Shown one piece after another: positions 23,413-32,000 of a stretch of 39,207 nucleotides of DNA; position 1 is the stretch's first letter; every line of letters begins with the position of its first letter. The position numbers and the translations under genes are program-made. The DNA comes from a virus, in the IMG/VR virus record IMGVR_UViG_3300042197_003584, positions 1-39,207 of that record. One strand, given 5' to 3'. The notes beneath the pieces were generated by a model. It worked only from the letters and a program-made list of their open reading frames with translations, had not been told where the DNA came from and made no database searches.

Positions 23413-23935
23413 ACTAAGAAATCAAAGAGTATATTTAGCAGGAGCAATGGATAGAGTGGCTGATCGAGGCAATGGTTGGAGAGATAAGATCACCCCATTC
23501 TTAGAGTCTCTAGGAGTGGTGGTCTTCAACCCTATAAAAAAACCATCATCTATTGGAATGGAAGACGAAATTACTCATCAGCATAAGTCTGTATTAAAAA
23601 GCAAAGAACAATATGACGAATTATCAGCTCTCATGAAATCTATTAGGTCTGTAGACCTGAGACTCGTAGATATTAGTGATTTTTTAATAGTTAATCTAGA
23701 CCTAGATGTTCATCCATGTGGCACATACGAAGAAATTTTTTGGGCCAACAGACAGAAAAAACCTATTATTATACATATGGTACAAGGTAAACAAAAGGCT
23801 CCTGACTGGCTGTTTGGGACCATCCCTCATAGAATGATATTCTCTTCTTGGGATGAGATTGAAAGTCATCTTTATCATATAGACACAGCAACACATATAG
23901 ATTCATTTAATAGATGGTATTTTTTTAATATATGA
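23405..23935 (+). CDS. Nucleoside 2-deoxyribosyltransferase-like protein (176 aa)
   Basis: VYLAGAMD (9-16) is the nucleotide-binding opening of the family. DISDFLIVNLDLD (89-101) and GTYEEIFWA (106-114), with the likely nucleophilic Glu, complete the active site; KPIIIHM follows. Relatives swap bases on deoxynucleosides or hydrolyse nucleotides. It lies in a run with the macro-domain protein and GMP reductase, suggesting a shared nucleotide-salvage or anti-defence role. The 3' end overlaps the next gene by four bases. Confidence 0.8.
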   Translation: MNRLRNQRVYLAGAMDRVADRGNGWRDKITPFLESLGVVVFNPIKKPSSIGMEDEITHQHKSVLKSKEQYDELSALMKSIRSVDLRLVDISDFLIVNLDLDVHPCGTYEEIFWANRQKKPIIIHMVQGKQKAPDWLFGTIPHRMIFSSWDEIESHLYHIDTATHIDSFNRWYFFNI

Positions 23936-24669
23936 GAAAACTCTCAATCAGCTTAACATGCTGCAACAGACCAGATTACCTATCACAAGTATTAGATGCG
24001 TTAGCAAATGCAGATAAAACCAATATAGACGCTAGGCTAAATATTAGCATAGATAAAGCTGATCCACAGGTTATAGAAATAGCCAAATCATTTAAAGGCT
24101 TGTCAATAGACAATCTTATTGTACACGACCCGAAATTAGGATGTAATCAAAATACGTTATATGCTATTAAATTAGCTAGTTCGACTGACCATTCTCCATA
24201 TATTCTTCATTTAGAAGATGACACCGTACCTACAAAAGATTGTTTACAATTTTTTATGTACGCTTTTCATAAGTATGAAGCAGATGATACTGTATTGAGC
24301 ATTGGTGGATATAATAAAACAGAAGATCTAGACGATGACCTCATTTATAGCACTTTTTCTGAAGCATTTTTTAGTGCTTGGGGATGTGGTTTTTGGAAGC
24401 ATAAATTAGATAAAATCTATCAAGCATGGACAACATCTAATACTAACAATGGAATGTCTTGGGACTCATATTTATCAGAATATTTCTTTGAAAGACAAAA
24501 TCATTTACAGCTAAGACCTCAAATATCTAGAATACAAAATATAGGAGCAGAGAAAGGAACATGGGTGGCTGATCCTATGTGGCACTATTATAATCACAGA
24601 TCGCCTTTCTTATCTAACGATTACTCTGGCACAATAGATTGGGTAAAGTATGCAGAAAATAATTCATGA
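23932..24669 (+). CDS. GT-A family glycosyltransferase (245 aa)
   Basis: It opens with LSISLTCCNRPDYLSQVLDAL, a GT2/GNT-I-like start, and has the metal motif ILHLEDDTVP (EDD 95-97). AFFSAWGCGFWK and the later DSYLSEYFFERQ fit the acceptor half. It is cytoplasmic, with no membrane span. It overlaps the GMP reductase gene by 20 bases in another frame. Confidence 0.82.
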   Translation: MRKLSISLTCCNRPDYLSQVLDALANADKTNIDARLNISIDKADPQVIEIAKSFKGLSIDNLIVHDPKLGCNQNTLYAIKLASSTDHSPYILHLEDDTVPTKDCLQFFMYAFHKYEADDTVLSIGGYNKTEDLDDDLIYSTFSEAFFSAWGCGFWKHKLDKIYQAWTTSNTNNGMSWDSYLSEYFFERQNHLQLRPQISRIQNIGAEKGTWVADPMWHYYNHRSPFLSNDYSGTIDWVKYAENNS

Positions 24670-25750
24670 ACCAAAATTAGACTTTGATGATGTATTGATT
24701 ATACCTCAACGCTCAACGTTGACTAGTAGATCAGAGATACAGCTAGAACGCACTTTTCGGTTTTATCACAGTCCTAGGAGTTGGACTGGAATACCAATTA
24801 TGTGTGCTAACATGAGTTTTTGCTCTTTTGATATGGCCAGAGCATTAGCTCGTCATAAAATGATAGCCTGCTTACACAAATATCATACATTAGAGAAATT
24901 ACTAGATTACTTTGATAAACACCCCAATAATATAGACTATACTTTTATTTCTATAGGCTATAAAAAAAGCGATATAGAACACCTAATTAAGTTTAAAGAG
25001 CAATCAGGGATACAACCCAATATCTGTATAGACGTACCTAATGGACATATGGATGTTTTTGTTAAGTACTGCAATAAGGTAAGAGAGCACTTTCCCGAAT
25101 CAATTATTATTGCAGGTAATGTAACGAACACATCCTCTACACAGGAGTTGCTAATATATGGAGGAGTGGATATAGTCAAGACAGGAATAGGTGGAGGATC
25201 TGCCTGTACAACCAGATTTCTGACAGGATGCGGCATACCCCAACTATCTTGTTGTTTGGAGAATTCATATGTTGCACATGGTCTTCAAAATGGACCTAAA
25301 AAACTGGGCCTTATTTGTTCAGATGGTGGGCATAAAACAGTAGGTGATGTATGCAAAGCATTGTGCGCTGGCGCCGATTTTGTGATGTTAGGAGGATATT
25401 TTGCTGGTAGTGATCAGTGTGAAGGAGAATGGGAGCTTGGGGGATCTTATTCAACAGAAGTACAATTCGGTAAAAAAACAAAAGGACAATTTACATATTA
25501 TGGCATGAGCACCCATCATGCTCAAGACCTTTTTGAAGACGGTAAGAAAAATTATCGAGCAAGTGAAGGTACAAAAATCACAGTTCCATACAAAGGGACT
25601 CTAGATGAAATTGTTCAAGAGTTGCTTGGAGGCATTAGGTCTTGCTGTTGCTATATTGGAGCATCTCATATCAAACATATAATTAAATGTGGACAATTTT
25701 GTAAAGTTAGTAAGGTACACAGTAACCATAATCCAATATTAGGAGTCTAA
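24650..25750 (+). CDS. guaC: GMP reductase (366 aa)
   Basis: This belongs to the IMP dehydrogenase/GMP reductase family and fits GMP reductase, which converts GMP to IMP with NADPH. LDFDDVLIIPQRSTLTSR (10-27) is the family opening. GGGSACTTR (181-189) holds the catalytic Cys 186, followed by TGCGIPQLS. DGGHKTVGDVCKAL and GADFVMLGGYFAGSD are the phosphate-binding part. No CBS domains are present, as expected for GMP reductase. The phage enzyme would shift purine pools from G to A precursors. An ATG at 24650 inside the previous gene is the only fitting start. Confidence 0.88.
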   Translation: MQKIIHEPKLDFDDVLIIPQRSTLTSRSEIQLERTFRFYHSPRSWTGIPIMCANMSFCSFDMARALARHKMIACLHKYHTLEKLLDYFDKHPNNIDYTFISIGYKKSDIEHLIKFKEQSGIQPNICIDVPNGHMDVFVKYCNKVREHFPESIIIAGNVTNTSSTQELLIYGGVDIVKTGIGGGSACTTRFLTGCGIPQLSCCLENSYVAHGLQNGPKKLGLICSDGGHKTVGDVCKALCAGADFVMLGGYFAGSDQCEGEWELGGSYSTEVQFGKKTKGQFTYYGMSTHHAQDLFEDGKKNYRASEGTKITVPYKGTLDEIVQELLGGIRSCCCYIGASHIKHIIKCGQFCKVSKVHSNHNPILGV

Positions 25751-25753
25751 GTA

Positions 25754-26824
25754 ATGAATATTAATTTTTATAGTCCAATAGGATACACTGGTTATGGAGT
25801 AGCCGGTATGAATTTTCTCAAATGTCTCTCCTCATCTAACGAGGTTGCATTGTTTCCAATAGGTCAGATGCATCCAGAGTCTCAGGAAGATTCTGCTGTT
25901 TGTTTTAAAAGCTTTGAAAAACAAGAAACATTTGACCCAGAAGCACCCTGTTTAAAAATTTGGCATCAGTTCGACATGGGAACAAAAGTAGGCAGAGGTA
26001 AGTTTTTTGCTTTCCCATTTTTTGAATTAACACTACTTAATAAAAAAGAAATCCATCATCTCAATACTGCAGATGAAATTATAGTAACATGCGAATGGGC
26101 TAAGACTATCTTGCAACAAAATGGCATCCAGAAAAAAATTAACATAGTTCCATTAGGTGTTAATACTCAAATTTTTGACCATACTATCAAGTCAGCTCTG
26201 AAAAAAGAAGATAAATTTATATTTATGAATATTGGTAAATGGGAAGTGCGTAAAGGACATGACGTTCTTGTTCACTGGTTTAATGAAGTGTTTACCGAAA
26301 AAGATGATGTCGAGCTATGGATAGAAGCATCTTCTAGTGAATATGCATTTACTCAACAAGAGCTTGATAAATGGCATAAACTATACAGCGAATGTAAACT
26401 AGGTAATAAAATTAAAATTTTCCCAAGACTAAATACACAAGCCGAAATTGCACAACTGATGAGCTATGCTGACTGTGGTATTTTTCCAACCAGAGCAGAA
26501 GGGTGGAACCTAGAGTTATTGGAAATGATGGCTATGAATAAGCCAGTTATTACCACTAATTATTCAGCTCATAAAGCATTTTGCGATAAGGACAATGCTA
26601 TGTTGGTCGATATTGATGAATTAGAAGAAGCTAATGACAATAAATATTTTAATGGTTTTGGTAAATGGGCCAAATTAGGAAACAAACAAGCCCAGGAATT
26701 TAAAGACTATATGTTACATGCTTATAAAAATCGCATAAATACTAATCCCAACGGGCTCAAAACTGCCACAAATTTTAGTTGGGAAAACGCTACTTCGACG
26801 CTATTAGAGTGTATATCTAGGTAG
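25754..26824 (+). CDS. GT4-type (GT-B fold) glycosyltransferase (356 aa)
   Basis: The C-terminal half has the GT4 hallmarks: NIGKWEVRKGHD (159-170) for donor phosphate binding and PTRAEGWNLELLEMMA (245-260), the E-x7-E motif (E249/E257 region). The N-terminal GYTGYGVAG resembles the acceptor domain glycine loop. It transfers a nucleotide-sugar residue to a glycan. It is the last of the rightward glycan genes before the virion-type block. Confidence 0.85.
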   Translation: MNINFYSPIGYTGYGVAGMNFLKCLSSSNEVALFPIGQMHPESQEDSAVCFKSFEKQETFDPEAPCLKIWHQFDMGTKVGRGKFFAFPFFELTLLNKKEIHHLNTADEIIVTCEWAKTILQQNGIQKKINIVPLGVNTQIFDHTIKSALKKEDKFIFMNIGKWEVRKGHDVLVHWFNEVFTEKDDVELWIEASSSEYAFTQQELDKWHKLYSECKLGNKIKIFPRLNTQAEIAQLMSYADCGIFPTRAEGWNLELLEMMAMNKPVITTNYSAHKAFCDKDNAMLVDIDELEEANDNKYFNGFGKWAKLGNKQAQEFKDYMLHAYKNRINTNPNGLKTATNFSWENATSTLLECISR

Positions 26825-26840
26825 AGGAGAGTTTGTAGAC

Positions 26841-27470
26841 ATGCCTTTACCAGCACAAAATCCTGGCGAAAACAACAAAAAGTTTGTTTCTCGTTGTATG
26901 ACTAACGAAACGATGAAGAAAGAATATCCAAATAATAAACAGAGAGTGGCTATTTGTATGAATCAATCAAGAAGTCAAAATTTATTATCAGAAGTATGTG
27001 ACAACATAGAGAGCAATTTATACGGATTTACAGAAGAACTCACAGAAGCGAATACGGTTATTCCTACTCCTGAGAGTTATGTAGATTTTGGGGAAGACAC
27101 AGAAGAAGTAGAACTACAAATAGCTATATATAAATATAAAGATCCAGTCACTCAAGAAGTATATATGTTTGAGTATCCTGGAATTCATAAAAAAAATAAT
27201 AGAAAATTAGTATTGATGGCTGAAGGTTCTGAATATCAAGGAAGAAAAGTTACTCTCAACAAACCTTTTAGAACACCTAGCGGTCCCAAAAAATTTAGCG
27301 TATACGTTAAAAATGAAAAAGGAAATGTTGTTAAGGTAAACTTTGGCGATCCTAATATGAAAATAAAAAAAAATATTCCTGAGCGACGAAAAAGCTTCAG
27401 AGCCCGCCATAACTGCGATAATCCAGGACCAAAATGGAAAGCCAGATATTGGTCATGCAGAGCATGGTAA
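26841..27470 (+). CDS. Conserved phage protein with KKFVSRCM and RRKSFRARH blocks (209 aa)
   Basis: The N-terminus (KKFVSRCMTNETMKKEYPNN, then KQRVAICMNQ) and the C-terminus (FGDPNMKIKKNIPERRKSF, ARHNCDNPGP, KARYWSCRAW) are two short blocks I have seen in virion-assembly proteins of many environmental phages, often beside portal, core or protease genes. The middle is acidic then beta-rich. The Cys and His of the C-terminal block could bind zinc. The exact function is unknown. A GAGGAGAG site precedes the ATG. Confidence 0.6.
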   Translation: MPLPAQNPGENNKKFVSRCMTNETMKKEYPNNKQRVAICMNQSRSQNLLSEVCDNIESNLYGFTEELTEANTVIPTPESYVDFGEDTEEVELQIAIYKYKDPVTQEVYMFEYPGIHKKNNRKLVLMAEGSEYQGRKVTLNKPFRTPSGPKKFSVYVKNEKGNVVKVNFGDPNMKIKKNIPERRKSFRARHNCDNPGPKWKARYWSCRAW

Positions 27471-27533
27471 TAAATCACAATCAATGAGTCTACAATATTT
27501 CTTAAGTACCTTAGCTTAATAATGGAGTAAATA

Positions 27534-28157
27534 ATGAGCAGATTTTATGATATTCTTAATTCTATTAATGATATAATAATAGCAAGACAAGGCTGTGGTA
27601 GTGATTGTGGAGAGTATAATGATACTCCAGAAGAAAAACGTAAAGAGCTATTGGAAGAAGAGCTTGAGTTAGCTATAATGAAACAAAAACTCAAAGACCT
27701 GCGCAAAAGTAAAGCAGAAGATGGTGACTTTATGAATATTGAAGATATGGAGCTAGAGACTATTGAAGAAGAAATGATGGAATACAAAAAAGACTTCTAT
27801 CACATGAGTGTAGGATCACTCAGAGCCATCGCTACACACGCTCAAAAAATTCTGGATAGTCTAGACAACCCCCAAGTTAACGAAAACTTGACAGAGAGCT
27901 GGTTACAGGGTAAAATCGCCATTACAGAGGACTACATGAGAACAATCCACGATTTTGTCATGTTTGTTGCCGATGCTGACGATAATAACCAAGGAGTTGG
28001 TCAAGCTAAGAAACCCGGACTTTGGGAAAATATTCGCAAGAAAAAAGAGCGAGAAGGCAAAAATTACAGGCCAGCTAAACCGGGAGACAAGGATAGACCA
28101 GACTCTGATCAGTGGAAGAAGTTAACTAAAGATAATAAAGATAAAAAAGACAAGTAA
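27534..28157 (+). CDS. Probable prohead core/scaffold-like protein (207 aa)
   Basis: The protein is helical and highly charged. A middle block, MSVGSLRAIATHAQKILDSL then WLQGKIAITEDYMRTIHDF (about 91-143), resembles conserved segments of scaffold or head-assembly proteins in T4-like environmental phages. The Lys-rich tail (AKKPGLWENIRKKKEREGK and following) is also a recurrent phage ending. No enzyme motif. It lies between the RRKSFRARH protein and the sigma factor. Assignment is by remembered pattern, so moderate. Confidence 0.5.
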   Translation: MSRFYDILNSINDIIIARQGCGSDCGEYNDTPEEKRKELLEEELELAIMKQKLKDLRKSKAEDGDFMNIEDMELETIEEEMMEYKKDFYHMSVGSLRAIATHAQKILDSLDNPQVNENLTESWLQGKIAITEDYMRTIHDFVMFVADADDNNQGVGQAKKPGLWENIRKKKEREGKNYRPAKPGDKDRPDSDQWKKLTKDNKDKKDK

Positions 28158-28195
28158 GATATTTACATTTTAAAAATTTTCAAAAGGACTAATTA

Positions 28196-28780
28196 ATGGA
28201 CAACCAGTTTGATGATCTGTCTGTATATCTAAACCTAGCCAAAAAAACAATCTCAAAATTCTCTGCAAAATATCATTCTTCCTTGAGAAACGAAATGTTA
28301 AAAAATGAAGATGCAATATCTGATGTTGCATCGGCCATTATGTATGCTGATTGGAAGTGGGATAAGAATAGAGTAGGCAAGTCTGGCATGACAAAAAGCA
28401 AGTATGCTTATAGAAATCAGTGCGCTATATGGGCTATTCAAACTTATATTACTAAAAAATATAAAGTCAAGAATAAGAAATTATCAATAGATGAATCTAT
28501 GAATGACGATAATTTAACACATGCTTCTATACTAGAGTCTAAGTCTGAACCAGACCCTTTGGATTATCTCATAGATCAAGAAAATAATGAGTTGATTCAT
28601 AGTCATATCCATGCTATTATTAATAGCAATATCATCAATGACAAGCAAAGAGAACAATTAAAAATGTACTATTTCGATAGCATGACCCTCAATGAGATAG
28701 GTCAAAAATTTAATGTAACTAGAGAAGCGGTGCGCCAAAATATCAAGAAAGCAATTTCTCTTATTCAAGCCATAGCATGA
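28196..28780 (+). CDS. Phage RNA polymerase sigma factor (194 aa)
   Basis: The C-terminus is a clear sigma70 region 4 helix-turn-helix: MTLNEIGQKFNVTREAVRQN (163-182), followed by IKKAISLIQ. The N-terminal half (about 10-90, with SDVASAIMYADWKWDK and YRNQCAIWAIQTYI) fits a region 2 for core binding and -10 melting. At 194 aa it is as short as phage late sigma factors, but unlike T4 gp55 it keeps region 4. It likely redirects host polymerase to phage late promoters. An AAAAGGA site precedes the ATG. Confidence 0.85.
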   Translation: MDNQFDDLSVYLNLAKKTISKFSAKYHSSLRNEMLKNEDAISDVASAIMYADWKWDKNRVGKSGMTKSKYAYRNQCAIWAIQTYITKKYKVKNKKLSIDESMNDDNLTHASILESKSEPDPLDYLIDQENNELIHSHIHAIINSNIINDKQREQLKMYYFDSMTLNEIGQKFNVTREAVRQNIKKAISLIQAIA

Positions 28781-29121
28781 CAAAAATAGTTTTATATTTA
28801 CTGTCTATTGATATCAAAGAAGGTATAGAATATATTGTGTCTTCTAGTATATTGGAGCTAAAGCCACCAATAGCAAACAATGACACAACTAGATCTGTTA
28901 AAGAAAACTTGTATGAATTGTCTTCCAGTATCATTAATGCAAATCCTGATTGGTTGAAATATAAAATTGTCAATGTTCTTAACAAAGAAGGAATTACTGA
29001 ATTATGGTATTTTGCAAGAATACCTCATGAATATAAGTATATGATTAATAAGAATTACCATACTATTAAATTATCAACATCAGAAGATAATGATGTATTA
29101 AGATTAAAATACTATCTATGA
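28777..29121 (+). CDS. Hypothetical protein (114 aa)
   Basis: No family is recognised. It opens with a hydrophobic strand (TKIVLYLLSIDI) and has a central ELWYFARIPHEYKYM segment with alternating aromatic residues, so a small beta-rich fold is likely. It overlaps its neighbours by four bases on both sides, between the sigma factor and another unknown gene. Confidence 0.6.
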   Translation: MTKIVLYLLSIDIKEGIEYIVSSSILELKPPIANNDTTRSVKENLYELSSSIINANPDWLKYKIVNVLNKEGITELWYFARIPHEYKYMINKNYHTIKLSTSEDNDVLRLKYYL

Positions 29122-29534
29122 TTAAATATATTATTACTAAGCTTTATTACTGGATTGTTAAACCGTCTGAGTCAAAAGATGAAGACAATTTAATAGAGCT
29201 AAGTAAAGATATACTTTGTGGAATATCCTGCTTATATCATGAGACTAAAAACATAACTATAGATCTTATCTTAAACAAGTATTCAGCAAATTTAGATAAA
29301 CAAGCAGAACAATTTTCTCAATTTTTATATCATATTACCCAGCCATCATTTCGACAAACTATATTAGATAATATAAAAAACCATTCTCAGACCCCAGACG
29401 AAGTATTATTTTATCAGAATGTAATATTCAATATAGCTATGCTTGAATTAAATCAAAAAAATAAAGCATATTCTCTTCAAAAAGATACTGAGCCGGTAAT
29501 ACGTCCTCTATCAGTTTTTAATACTTCACACTAA
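29118..29534 (+). CDS. Hypothetical helical protein (138 aa)
   Basis: The first 15 residues (IKYIITKLYYWIV) are hydrophobic and could be a membrane-touching helix. The rest is helical with no motif I recognise. A C-terminal PVIRPLSVF tail could be a docking peptide. It is in the operon between the sigma factor and the ClpP-like gene. Confidence 0.55.
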   Translation: MIKYIITKLYYWIVKPSESKDEDNLIELSKDILCGISCLYHETKNITIDLILNKYSANLDKQAEQFSQFLYHITQPSFRQTILDNIKNHSQTPDEVLFYQNVIFNIAMLELNQKNKAYSLQKDTEPVIRPLSVFNTSH

Positions 29535-29544
29535 AGAGTATACC

Positions 29545-29970
29545 ATGCCTAGCGCACCTTTAATAGTCTGGGAGAAATGGGTTGACCCGCTGGGGCTAGA
29601 GCAGGAAGAATCATATATAAATGAATTTTTTGAGGATGATCAAAATGACGATAATGATTCTATAGATAATGTAGTAGATAATTTTGACGATAATAAAAAA
29701 CCACCTAAAAATATGCGGGTTTTATCTACACCTATGGGATTAATTCCTATGGATCAAACACTATCAGCGGGAAAAGTATTTAATTTCTGGGTTGGTTATA
29801 CTAATTTTAATATCACCAAACCTATTGCATATATTATAGAAAAAACCAACGGTGTAGAAACTCTAGACATCTTCACTCGCTATAGATTTCGTATAGGGGT
29901 TGGCAAGTTATTTGAAGATGGTGAAGTAATGAGAGAAATTAATTCTAGAGTCTATGAGCACCTATTATGA
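29545..29970 (+). CDS. Conserved phage-type protein (141 aa)
   Basis: Residues 25-55 are an acidic, Asp/Asn-rich stretch. The second half (STPMGLIPMDQ, then FNFWVGYTNFNIT, then TRYRFRIGVGKLF) looks conserved; I recall similar proteins next to virion genes of large environmental phages, without a known role. It probably forms a small beta-rich domain. It overlaps the ClpP-like gene by four bases, suggesting a link to capsid maturation. Confidence 0.6.
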   Translation: MPSAPLIVWEKWVDPLGLEQEESYINEFFEDDQNDDNDSIDNVVDNFDDNKKPPKNMRVLSTPMGLIPMDQTLSAGKVFNFWVGYTNFNITKPIAYIIEKTNGVETLDIFTRYRFRIGVGKLFEDGEVMREINSRVYEHLL

Positions 29971-30635
29971 CTGTCCAAAAAAACCTAACTCAACATGATG
30001 ATATTTATTATATACATTCTTATGGTATAGATATACCCAATAGAGAAATATATCTACATTCTTATATAGACGGAGAAGAAGAAGGCGGGGTAGACTATAG
30101 ATCTGCTATTGCTTTCGAAAAAAACTTAAGATATTTATGTATGTTATCAAAAGATCCAATACTCATACACATGCACCTACCAGGAGGAGATTGGGAAGAC
30201 TGTATGGCTATATACGATGCTATACAAACCTGTAAAGTTAAAACTACTATTTTAGCATATGGGAAAATCCAGTCATCTAGTAGTGTGATTCTACAAGCTC
30301 CGACTACTAGGATAATAATGCCAAATACTAATGTACTACTACATTATGGCTCTATTAGCCTAGACGGTGAACATAGTAAGGCAGCATCTAATCATGTTCA
30401 ATGGAACGAAAGAGAATGTGATAAAATGATAAATATTTTTGTGGACAGATGCACTACTAGTCCTTTGGCCGAAGAAAAAAAATGGAAAAAATTGATGGTC
30501 AAAAAACATATTACTTCTCAACTTGCCAATAGGTGTGACTGGATACTCACAGCAGAAGAAGCGGTGTATTATGGATTTGCGGATGCTATTTTAGGCACCT
30601 CAAAATATCCTAATATACAAAGTCTTAAAAAATAA
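29967..30635 (+). CDS. ClpP-like serine protease (222 aa)
   Basis: The fold and triad fit ClpP: the nucleophile Ser 103 in GKIQSSSS (after the conserved Gly), His 126 in VLLHYGS and Asp 191 in RCDWILTAEEA, the last followed by the family-typical YYGFADAI. HMHLPGGDWEDCMAIYDAI (68-86) is the oxyanion strand with its Gly-Gly. Phage ClpP-type proteins usually act as prohead proteases or self-assembling peptidases. It sits in the assembly block, so a capsid-maturation role is likely. Confidence 0.88.
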   Translation: MTVQKNLTQHDDIYYIHSYGIDIPNREIYLHSYIDGEEEGGVDYRSAIAFEKNLRYLCMLSKDPILIHMHLPGGDWEDCMAIYDAIQTCKVKTTILAYGKIQSSSSVILQAPTTRIIMPNTNVLLHYGSISLDGEHSKAASNHVQWNERECDKMINIFVDRCTTSPLAEEKKWKKLMVKKHITSQLANRCDWILTAEEAVYYGFADAILGTSKYPNIQSLKK

Positions 30636-31300
30636 TGCGTATAGAATATTCTTACTTTGACGTAGCATCAAATGATCTGGAAACTAAACAGAATATTACA
30701 CGGGCTATTAAGCTGGGTGTAGATTGTGTCTCTGTCCTTCCTCTATATGTTAAAAATATCAAGGCCGATTGTGAGCAAGCTAAAGTGGCTATAGCTTGTC
30801 CCGTAGACTATCCTCTGGGTGTTATGGATCTGAAAAGTAGAGTTTATGCAGCAGAATATCTTTTCAAAAATGGCGTTGATATAGCAGATGTTGTTGTTCC
30901 TTGTCACTCTCTATCTCATCGTAAATACGATAAATTTAGAGAAGACATTCGTAGTATTACTAATCTAGGTATTGAGTATAATAAAAAAGTTAGATATTTT
31001 TTGGAATATAGAATATATACATACGATTTACTGTACAAAGTTGCGCAAATTTTATTAGAATTCGGTATTTCTGACTGTTTTCCTTCTACTGGATATATGT
31101 TAGACGATATTAGTGATAATATTATTGCGGCGGCTATGATCAATAAAAAAACCGACAAAATTAATATGATTATTAACGGAAATCTTTGGAATGATAAACA
31201 AATAGACCTAATTAATAAAAGTAAAATTTACGGCATCAGACTAAATTCAGTACACTCTCTGGCTCTTTTAAAGGAAAAACGTAAAAATATCACCGAATAG
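30635..31300 (+). CDS. DeoC-like TIM-barrel protein lacking catalytic lysines (221 aa)
   Basis: The protein follows deoxyribose-phosphate aldolase along its length: AIACPVDYPLGVMDLKSRV, VDIADVVVPCH (as in DeoC's EIDMV strand), RYFLEYRIYTYD, then CFPSTGYMLDD. In DeoC the last block reads FIKTSTG with the Schiff-base Lys; here Phe replaces it, and the second active-site Lys of KPAGGVR is also missing (IINGNLW). It probably keeps the barrel but not aldolase chemistry, or uses another residue. It overlaps the ClpP-like gene by one base. Confidence 0.75.
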   Translation: MRIEYSYFDVASNDLETKQNITRAIKLGVDCVSVLPLYVKNIKADCEQAKVAIACPVDYPLGVMDLKSRVYAAEYLFKNGVDIADVVVPCHSLSHRKYDKFREDIRSITNLGIEYNKKVRYFLEYRIYTYDLLYKVAQILLEFGISDCFPSTGYMLDDISDNIIAAAMINKKTDKINMIINGNLWNDKQIDLINKSKIYGIRLNSVHSLALLKEKRKNITE

Positions 31301-31327
31301 GTGTATACGTACAATGATACGTATCAC
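31300..31327 (+). promoter_or_regulatory. GGTGTATAC motif and inverted repeat before the 186-aa gene
   Basis: GGTGTATACGTAC (31300-31312) shares its core with the sites before 32643 and 33320. GTG-ATACGT and ACGTAT-CAC form a nine-pair stem (31301-31327) with one bulged T and an eight-base loop. It could be a phage late promoter, an operator or both, 31 bases before the structural-type gene. Confidence 0.4.
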
Positions 31328-31357
31328 CAATTCTTTCAACATTAGCGGAGAATTATA

Positions 31358-31918
31358 ATGGCCACAAAACAAATCGACGGAACCACAAACGTCACAGCAA
31401 CCAGCACCGTTAATAACGGCGGAGTTGCAAAAAATGTCGGATCTTCAGCAGCATTATTAACAAACTCAGGTCTTGGCAGGGATAATGTTGGAGTATTTGG
31501 CTCCACAGTTTTGGATAACGACGTCGCAGACAAGGCAGTAACAGCGGGTACTTTTGCATTTAACAATCAATCCCCCGTAGCCAAGAGACTTACAGATAGC
31601 TTATCTAATGTCAGTAATGATGTACTTTTAAGTGGTGCAGCTCAACCATCGCTAGTCAAAAGTGTTCATCAGACACTGGTAAAAAATGGTTCTAGTAATC
31701 TAGTTGCTGGCGTCAGAACACGTAGATTAGCGACAGCTATTCGTTCTGGAACTTACAACATCTATACAGGTCAGTTCTCAGCTGCCCCAACAGTAGCTGT
31801 TGATGAATTTGGCACAGATAATGCCGCTAACGTAAGTAGAAGCAGTCAGGGGTCTTTAGTATATCGTACTGGAGCCAAAAATCCGGTCACTGATAACTAT
31901 GCAGCTAAAACTGCCTGA
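31358..31918 (+). CDS. Ala/Ser/Thr/Asn-rich probable structural protein (186 aa)
   Basis: The composition is unusual for the window: rich in Ala, Ser, Thr, Val and Asn, few aromatic residues, no Cys. This is typical of abundant virion or decoration proteins. A good GCGGAGAAT ribosome-binding site precedes the start, a candidate regulatory site lies upstream, and a strong terminator directly downstream, so it is probably highly expressed. Codon use is more GC-rich than its neighbours. Homology is not recognised. Confidence 0.6.
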   Translation: MATKQIDGTTNVTATSTVNNGGVAKNVGSSAALLTNSGLGRDNVGVFGSTVLDNDVADKAVTAGTFAFNNQSPVAKRLTDSLSNVSNDVLLSGAAQPSLVKSVHQTLVKNGSSNLVAGVRTRRLATAIRSGTYNIYTGQFSAAPTVAVDEFGTDNAANVSRSSQGSLVYRTGAKNPVTDNYAAKTA

Positions 31919-31952
31919 TGCTTGTATTAAGATTTGAGTTATATTATAATAT

Positions 31953-31988
31953 AAGCTGGTAGCTTTGTTGCTGCCAGCTTATTTTTTT
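31953..31988 (+). terminator. Rho-independent terminator
   Basis: AAGCTGGTAGC (31953-31963) pairs with GCTGCCAGCTT (31970-31980) as an 11-pair stem with one G·T, a six-base loop, then a run of seven T. It ends the transcript of the structural gene and sits just before the ribosome-binding site of the FkbM gene. Confidence 0.92.
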
Positions 31989-32000
31989 AGGAGATTTTTT

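Noticed and set aside
31922-31950. Promoter TTGTAT-17-TATAAT before the FkbM gene
   Set aside because: The -35 is poor and the start would fall inside the terminator stem; the AT-rich run is probably chance.
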